Shown piece by piece: positions 19,018 to 22,639 of a stretch of DNA of 22,639 bases; the first letter of the stretch is position 1, and the number at the start of each line of letters is the position of its first letter. Source of the DNA: a virus; IMG/VR virus record IMGVR_UViG_3300047321_000459, positions 1-22,639 of that record; one strand, 5' to 3'. The translations under genes were made by a program, and so were the position numbers. The notes under the pieces were generated by a model that worked only from the letters and a program-made list of their open reading frames with translations, ran no database searches and was not told the DNA's origin.

Positions 19018-19497
19018 TTATGCCTCGGGCTCAGCCTCAGGCGCCGGAGCGTCCTCGACTTCAGCTTCCGGAGCAGTCGTGGCTTCGGGTGCCGCTGTGG
19101 TCGGAACGTTAGCCTCGACCTGGTTCGGCAGGCCCGTTGCCGGGTTGTACTTCTGGTCGGGACGGCGAGCGAGACGGGTCGGGTCAACGCCTTCCATCAG
19201 GAGGCGCTTGGCTTCCTGGATCATGAAGCAGATGCCGACGACGCCGCAGGGGATGTCCGTGCCGTAGTCTCGGAAGCCGCTCCAGTCCTTGGGGTAGGTC
19301 TCCGGGATCGCATAGAAGGCATCGACGTTGCGCTCGCGGCGGCCCTTCATGGCGGTGAACATGGCAAGGCCTGCACCGAACAGTTGGCCCTTCGAGATGT
19401 CGGCCCGCTCGTTGGCGTCGCCCCACATCTGGTTCTGAAGGCCCAGCTCGGCGGCGATCAGGTCGAGGATTTGCTTCTCAGCTTCGTTAGCGTCCAA
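19018..19497 (-). CDS. Hypothetical protein with acidic Ala-Pro-rich tail
   Basis: This 159-residue protein has a folded helical first two-thirds (LDLIAAELGLQNQMWGD, FYAIPETYPKDWSGFRDYGTDI, GICFMIQEAKRLL) and a disordered Ala/Pro/Glu tail of about 30 residues. No family is recognised. The start is TTG 19497 (TTG GAC GCT) with AAAGGAGAACTACT upstream, nearly the same leader as the TAXI-like gene. Upstream lie the repeated motif and a terminator, so it begins a new unit. Confidence 0.58.
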   Translation of the reverse strand: MDANEAEKQILDLIAAELGLQNQMWGDANERADISKGQLFGAGLAMFTAMKGRRERNVDAFYAIPETYPKDWSGFRDYGTDIPCGVVGICFMIQEAKRLLMEGVDPTRLARRPDQKYNPATGLPNQVEANVPTTAAPEATTAPEAEVEDAPAPEAEPEA

Positions 19498-19521
19498 AGT
19501 AGTTCTCCTTTTGCAGTGCTA

Positions 19522-19537
19522 TTTGCATTCAAGCGCA
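19522..19537 (-). promoter_or_regulatory. 16-bp motif copy before the TTG-start gene at 19497
   Basis: On the minus strand TGCGC-TTGAAT-GCAAA lies just downstream of a terminator and about 25 bases upstream of the start codon. It points with transcription, consistent with a promoter/operator of a new unit. Confidence 0.6.
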
Positions 19538-19539
19538 CG

Positions 19540-19561
19540 AAAAAGCAAGCGGAAACTTGCT
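19540..19561 (-). terminator. Rho-independent terminator after the MazG-like gene
   Basis: On the minus strand AGCAAG-TTTCCG-CTTGCT (19561-19544) forms a 6-bp stem followed by TTTT. It starts only four bases after the MazG-like stop codon. Confidence 0.7.
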
Positions 19562-19564
19562 GTC

Positions 19565-19975
19565 TCAGTACTTTTTTCCGCCTGCCTTGGCCCTGTTTTC
19601 GAGCTTGTGGTCGGGACGGGTTGCGTTGACTAGGGCCTTCGCCACAGCTGGCGCGCCCAGGTCGTATCCCATGGCGCCGGCCAGATCGCCGACACGGAAC
19701 AGCACGTCGACCAGCTCGACGCAAATGCCCGGGAATTGGGGGAGTTTGTCGTCCATCGCGTCGATGCGATGCGCTTCGAGTGCTTCCGACACTTCGCCGT
19801 GGACGAGAGCCAGCTTGACCGGAACCATCAGCGGGTTCTTGCGCAGATCTTCTCCGGTGACCGGGTCGATCCACCAATGGGCGGCCATCTTGTGGGTGAT
19901 GCGGACCAGGGAGTCGATCGATCTCTTCAACTCCTCCACGTCCGCCTGTGAAAAATTGTCGTTCGCTACAGTCAT
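19565..19975 (-). CDS. MazG-like nucleotide pyrophosphohydrolase family protein
   Basis: The 136-residue protein follows the phage MazG-like pattern: LALVHGEVSEALEAHR (about residues 55-70) with the E-x2-E metal ligands, then LPQFPGICVELVDVLFRVGDLAGAMGYDL with E-x2-D, and a final NATRPDHK. Such proteins hydrolyse nucleoside triphosphates to monophosphates or modulate ppGpp; which applies is unknown. ATG 19975 overlaps the upstream TGA as ATGA, with AAGGAGG four bases upstream. Confidence 0.78.
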   Translation of the reverse strand: MTVANDNFSQADVEELKRSIDSLVRITHKMAAHWWIDPVTGEDLRKNPLMVPVKLALVHGEVSEALEAHRIDAMDDKLPQFPGICVELVDVLFRVGDLAGAMGYDLGAPAVAKALVNATRPDHKLENRAKAGGKKY

Positions 19976-20301
19976 GATGCCTCCTTAAATCGGAACTCGT
20001 CAGCCAGGTCCTCGAACATTCGGACCACGTCTTGCTGCTTGCGGCCAGTCTGGTCGTTCCAGTCGAACGGGTGTTTGCCCAGCTGACCCTTGATCAATGG
20101 GACGAAGCGCGCGTACGCGCCTCGATCTTCAGCGCCAGCCGCTCGTCGGATTGCGCCTTCAATGTCGAAGGAGCGAGCCTCCTGGCTGAAAACAGGGACT
20201 GGCTTACCAAGCCCATCCCGTGCGCAGGTCTTCTGCGTCCACCGCCCGGACTTTTTGAACAGTAACAGGCACCGCTCCACAATTTCGAGTTCGGAGAACA
20301 T
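19972..20301 (-). CDS. DUF6197-like hypothetical protein
   Basis: The 109-residue protein has RWTQKTCARDGLGKPVPVF, then SFDIEGAIRRAAG, and a Trp/Asp-rich segment near the end (PFDWNDQTGRKQQDVVRMFEDLA). This fits loosely the phage/bacterial family DUF6197 ('W.......D..G.......A..f...GA..RA'). Its role is unknown. ATG 20301 has GGGAG 13 bases upstream, and the 5' end overlaps the upstream gene's 3' end by 98 bases. Confidence 0.55.
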   Translation of the reverse strand: MFSELEIVERCLLLFKKSGRWTQKTCARDGLGKPVPVFSQEARSFDIEGAIRRAAGAEDRGAYARFVPLIKGQLGKHPFDWNDQTGRKQQDVVRMFEDLADEFRFKEAS

Positions 20302-20500
20302 TGCGCTTGCTGAACTCCCATTCGAATGCTGCGATCCGGTTGATGTCGCGACGCCCGAGCCTCATGAGGTCGAACGCCAGAGAGTGAAGAGGGACTCTCG
20401 ACGGAAGGAGAACGAAATCAGGCGGCGTGTAGACCGCCTGATCCGTTTCCTTGTCGATGATCCAGAGGCGCTTGTGCCTCTTGGCGACGAACAGGTGCAT
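20204..20500 (-). CDS. Hypothetical protein directly after NrdJ
   Basis: The frame from ATG 20500, which overlaps the NrdJ TGA as TGATG, gives 98 residues beginning [16 protein letters not shown]. The first 60 residues look folded, with mixed strands and helices. The last 33 codons lie inside the next gene in another frame and are rich in Arg, Val and Cys. No earlier stop occurs, so either the overlap is real or a frameshift has extended the gene. The family is not recognised. Confidence 0.45.
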   Translation of the reverse strand: MHLFVAKRHKRLWIIDKETDQAVYTPPDFVLLPSRVPLHSLAFDLMRLGRRDINRIAAFEWEFSKRNVLRTRNCGAVPVTVQKVRAVDAEDLRTGWAW

Positions 20501-22639
20501 CAGCTGCAGCCGGTCGTCTCGCCGCACGCCTCGCACTTCAAGCAGGTGCCGTTCCGCACCATCATGAAGTTGCCGCAGCCACTGCACTGATCTCCGGTGT
20601 AGCCGGACTGCTTTGCAACAGCTTGCTGGCTGGGCAGCGCCGACTTGACCTGAGAGGCGATCTTCGCCAAGGCAGCATCAGACGCATCAGCCACGTTGAT
20701 CGTGATCTGATTGTCGATGTTCACCACGGGAGCCTCGACACCGCCCGGGCCGACCGAGGTGCTCTCGCTCTCGTCAGGGGTGACGTGAGCCAGATCCTCG
20801 CGGCCGAGGTAGTTGATGCCGATGTCGCGCCAGATCCAGTCGATGATCGACGTCGCGCTCTTGATTCGATCGTGCGACTGGACGAAGCCAGCCGGCTCGA
20901 ACTTGAAGAACGTGAAGGCGTCGACATACTCCTCGACCGGCACGCCATACTGGAGGCCGATGCTGACCGCGATCGCGTAGGCGTTCATCATGGACCGGAA
21001 GGCGGCGCCCTCCTTGTGCATGTCGACAAAGATCTCGCCAAGCCGACCATCCGGGTACTGCCCGGTGCGGAGGTAGACCTTGTGACCTGCCACGATGGAC
21101 TTCTGCGTATAGCCTACGCGCTTGTCCGGCATCCGCTCGCGCCTGCGCACCAGCTTCTCGACGACCCTGACGACGTCCTGCTTGACCTCGACGATGGACG
21201 TGCCGTCAACCTCGTCCTGATCGTCGATCAGAGCGGAGTTGAGCGGCTGGGATAGCTTCGAGCCGTCGCGATAGATCGCGTTGGCCTTCAGCCCCAGCTT
21301 CCACGACATCATGTAGGCCTTGCTGATGTCCTCCACGGTGGCGTCGTTCGGCATGTTGATCGTCTTGGAGATTGCACCCGAGATGAAGGGCTGAACCGCA
21401 GCCATCATCTTGATGTGACCCTTCCAGTGGATCGATCGCGTGCCGATCTTGCCGCACTTGTTGGCGCAGTCGAAGATCGGATAGTCTGCCTCATCCAGAC
21501 CCGGAGCACCCTCCAGAGTCATGGTTCCGCAGACTTCGGTGTCTGCCTTCTCGATCTCCGCGTCCGTAAAGCCGAGCGCGTTCCAATCCGCCAAGAAGCG
21601 GATGGTGAAGGTCGAGCGTACAGCCGACTCAGAGATGTCGATCCCAGCACCGCGGGCAACCGTCTCGAAGTGGACCGGCAGACGACCGGTTCCGGTCGCG
21701 TACGTCGTGATGGCGTCGATGTCAGCCGCCGTGTACCCGAGCGAGCGAAGCGCTGCCGGAACCGACTGGTTGATGATCTTGAAGTAGCCGCCGCCGGCCA
21801 GCTTCTTGAACTTCACCAGCGCGAAGTCCGGCTCGATGCCGGTGGTGTCGCAGTCCATCACCAGGCCGATCGTCCCTGTCGGGGCGATAACCGTGGTCTG
21901 GGCGTTCCGGAAGCCGAACTGGACACCGAGGTCCATAACATCGGCCCAAATCTCCGCAGCCTTCGAGGCCAGACCTTCCTGATACTCGTGGTCCCAATCC
22001 AATCCTTCCGGACGGATCGAGAGATCGGCATAGGAGACAGATCCGCTCTCTTCTGCTGCGGCGTGATGGTTGTGCATCACACGCATCATCGATGCAGCGT
22101 TCGTCTCGTACTCCGGGAACGAGCCAAGCTCCCGCGCCATCTCGGCGGAGGTGCGATAGGCCACGCCAGTCATGATCGCCGAGATTGCTCCGGCGAAGGC
22201 GCGAGCCTCGTCAGAGTCATAGGCGATGCCAGCCGACATCAGCATGCCGCCCAGGTTGGCAAAGCCGAGACCCGTGGTGCGATACTGATACGAGAGCAGA
22301 GCGATCTGCTTCGACGGGAACTGAGCCATCGTGATCGAGATGTCGAGCACGATCTGGATCAGGCGACAGGCGTGGATGAAGCTGCCTTCGTCGAACACGA
22401 GCGGACCGTTGCCGTGTCGAGTCGTGAACTTCATCAGGTTGGCCGAAGCCAGATTGCACGCCGTGTCGTCCAGGAACATGTACTCCGAGCACGGATTGGA
22501 CGCGCGGATGTTGCCGCCGGCCGGGCAGGTGTGCCAGTCGTTCATGGTCGTGTTGAAGTGCAGACCGGGGTCAGCCGACTCCCAGGCAGCACGACAGATC
22601 TGATCCCAGAGGTCGCGGGCCTTGATGGTCTTCATGACC
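20500..22639 (-). CDS. nrdJ: Class II (adenosylcobalamin-dependent) ribonucleotide reductase, C-terminal part
   Basis: The reading frame is open to the window edge, so the N-terminus is missing; about 713 codons are visible. It has the catalytic N-P-C-S-E (with ATG 22635 as residue 1: N47, C49, E51) in [23 protein letters not shown] (in parts), [20 protein letters not shown], and a long C-terminus with a four-Cys cluster ([10 protein letters not shown]...CLKCEACG), possibly a zinc ribbon. The catalytic Cys and the C-terminal cysteines fit vitamin B12-dependent NrdJ. It reduces ribonucleotides to deoxyribonucleotides without oxygen. The ATG at 22635 is probably internal. No intein is visible in the part present. 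Confidence 0.88.
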   Translation of the reverse strand, partial: VMKTIKARDLWDQICRAAWESADPGLHFNTTMNDWHTCPAGGNIRASNPCSEYMFLDDTACNLASANLMKFTTRHGNGPLVFDEGSFIHACRLIQIVLDISITMAQFPSKQIALLSYQYRTTGLGFANLGGMLMSAGIAYDSDEARAFAGAISAIMTGVAYRTSAEMARELGSFPEYETNAASMMRVMHNHHAAAEESGSVSYADLSIRPEGLDWDHEYQEGLASKAAEIWADVMDLGVQFGFRNAQTTVIAPTGTIGLVMDCDTTGIEPDFALVKFKKLAGGGYFKIINQSVPAALRSLGYTAADIDAITTYATGTGRLPVHFETVARGAGIDISESAVRSTFTIRFLADWNALGFTDAEIEKADTEVCGTMTLEGAPGLDEADYPIFDCANKCGKIGTRSIHWKGHIKMMAAVQPFISGAISKTINMPNDATVEDISKAYMMSWKLGLKANAIYRDGSKLSQPLNSALIDDQDEVDGTSIVEVKQDVVRVVEKLVRRRERMPDKRVGYTQKSIVAGHKVYLRTGQYPDGRLGEIFVDMHKEGAAFRSMMNAYAIAVSIGLQYGVPVEEYVDAFTFFKFEPAGFVQSHDRIKSATSIIDWIWRDIGINYLGREDLAHVTPDESESTSVGPGGVEAPVVNIDNQITINVADASDAALAKIASQVKSALPSQQAVAKQSGYTGDQCSGCGNFMMVRNGTCLKCEACGETTGCS

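Noticed and set aside
18850-19629. 259-codon plus-strand open frame over the acidic-tailed protein
   Set aside because: It crosses a terminator, the motif and gene boundaries of the minus strand and has no recognisable domain.
20500-22639. Intein in NrdJ
   Set aside because: Phage RNRs often carry inteins, but the visible part runs through the NPCSE and GTIG regions without a splice-type insertion.
1-22639. CRISPR array or insertion sequence
   Set aside because: No regularly spaced repeats with unique spacers and no transposase frame or IS-type terminal repeats were found.

Overview
The window looks like part of a temperate, tailed double-stranded DNA phage of an alphaproteobacterium. It is GC-rich, densely packed (many neighbouring genes overlap by 4 bases as ATGA, GTGA or TTGA) and dominated by small phage-type proteins. 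It carries a tyrosine integrase beside a fragment of the 3' end of a tRNA-Val(CAC) gene, and phage genes lie on both sides of that fragment. This fits an unintegrated attP better than a prophage end. No capsid, tail, terminase or DNA polymerase gene is visible, so this is the nucleotide-metabolism, accessory and integration part of a larger genome. The host assignment is an inference from base composition, the tRNA fragment and protein style.

Layout. (1) 1-2685, plus strand: a metallophosphoesterase like the T5 A1 family, a nucleoside deoxyribosyltransferase-like protein, a deoxynucleotide monophosphate kinase and two small proteins. (2) 2691-9360, minus strand: 18 mostly coupled genes, including a Lar-like zinc ribbon, a YVFGDN-family protein, a probable Fe(II)/2-oxoglutarate oxygenase, a winged-helix protein, an exported TIGR02594-type hydrolase, an MT-A70 adenine methyltransferase, a dCMP deaminase, a DUF3850 protein and a protein with two copies of a basic repeat. 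(3) 9361-9615: a divergent control region. (4) 9616-10562, plus strand: two paralogous genes, the second fused to a KdpD-like four-helix membrane domain. (5) 10507-13540, minus strand: a DUF4326-SLOG fusion, a DUF6884 protein, a DUF551 protein, two exported Cys-containing proteins and others. (6) 13541-15179: attP, integrase and a probable excisionase. (7) 15172-22639, minus strand: ThyX, small proteins, an exported TAXI-type solute-binding protein, a MazG-like protein and the C-terminal part of a class II (B12-dependent) ribonucleotide reductase, NrdJ.

How the genes work together. NrdJ, ThyX, dCMP deaminase, dNMP kinase, the MazG-like protein and the deoxyribosyltransferase-like protein together can make and balance dNTPs, so the phage looks largely self-sufficient for DNA precursors. 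The integrase, HTH protein and attP form a lysogeny module. Several proteins carry signal peptides or membrane helices and probably act in the host envelope.

The most interesting unexplained signal is a dispersed 16-bp imperfect palindrome, consensus TTTGC-TTGAAT-GCAAA. It occurs mainly at the few places where coupled gene runs are broken, and the asymmetric centre is oriented with transcription. It resembles the operator/stoperator networks of some temperate phages and may be the hallmark of a regulatory circuit.
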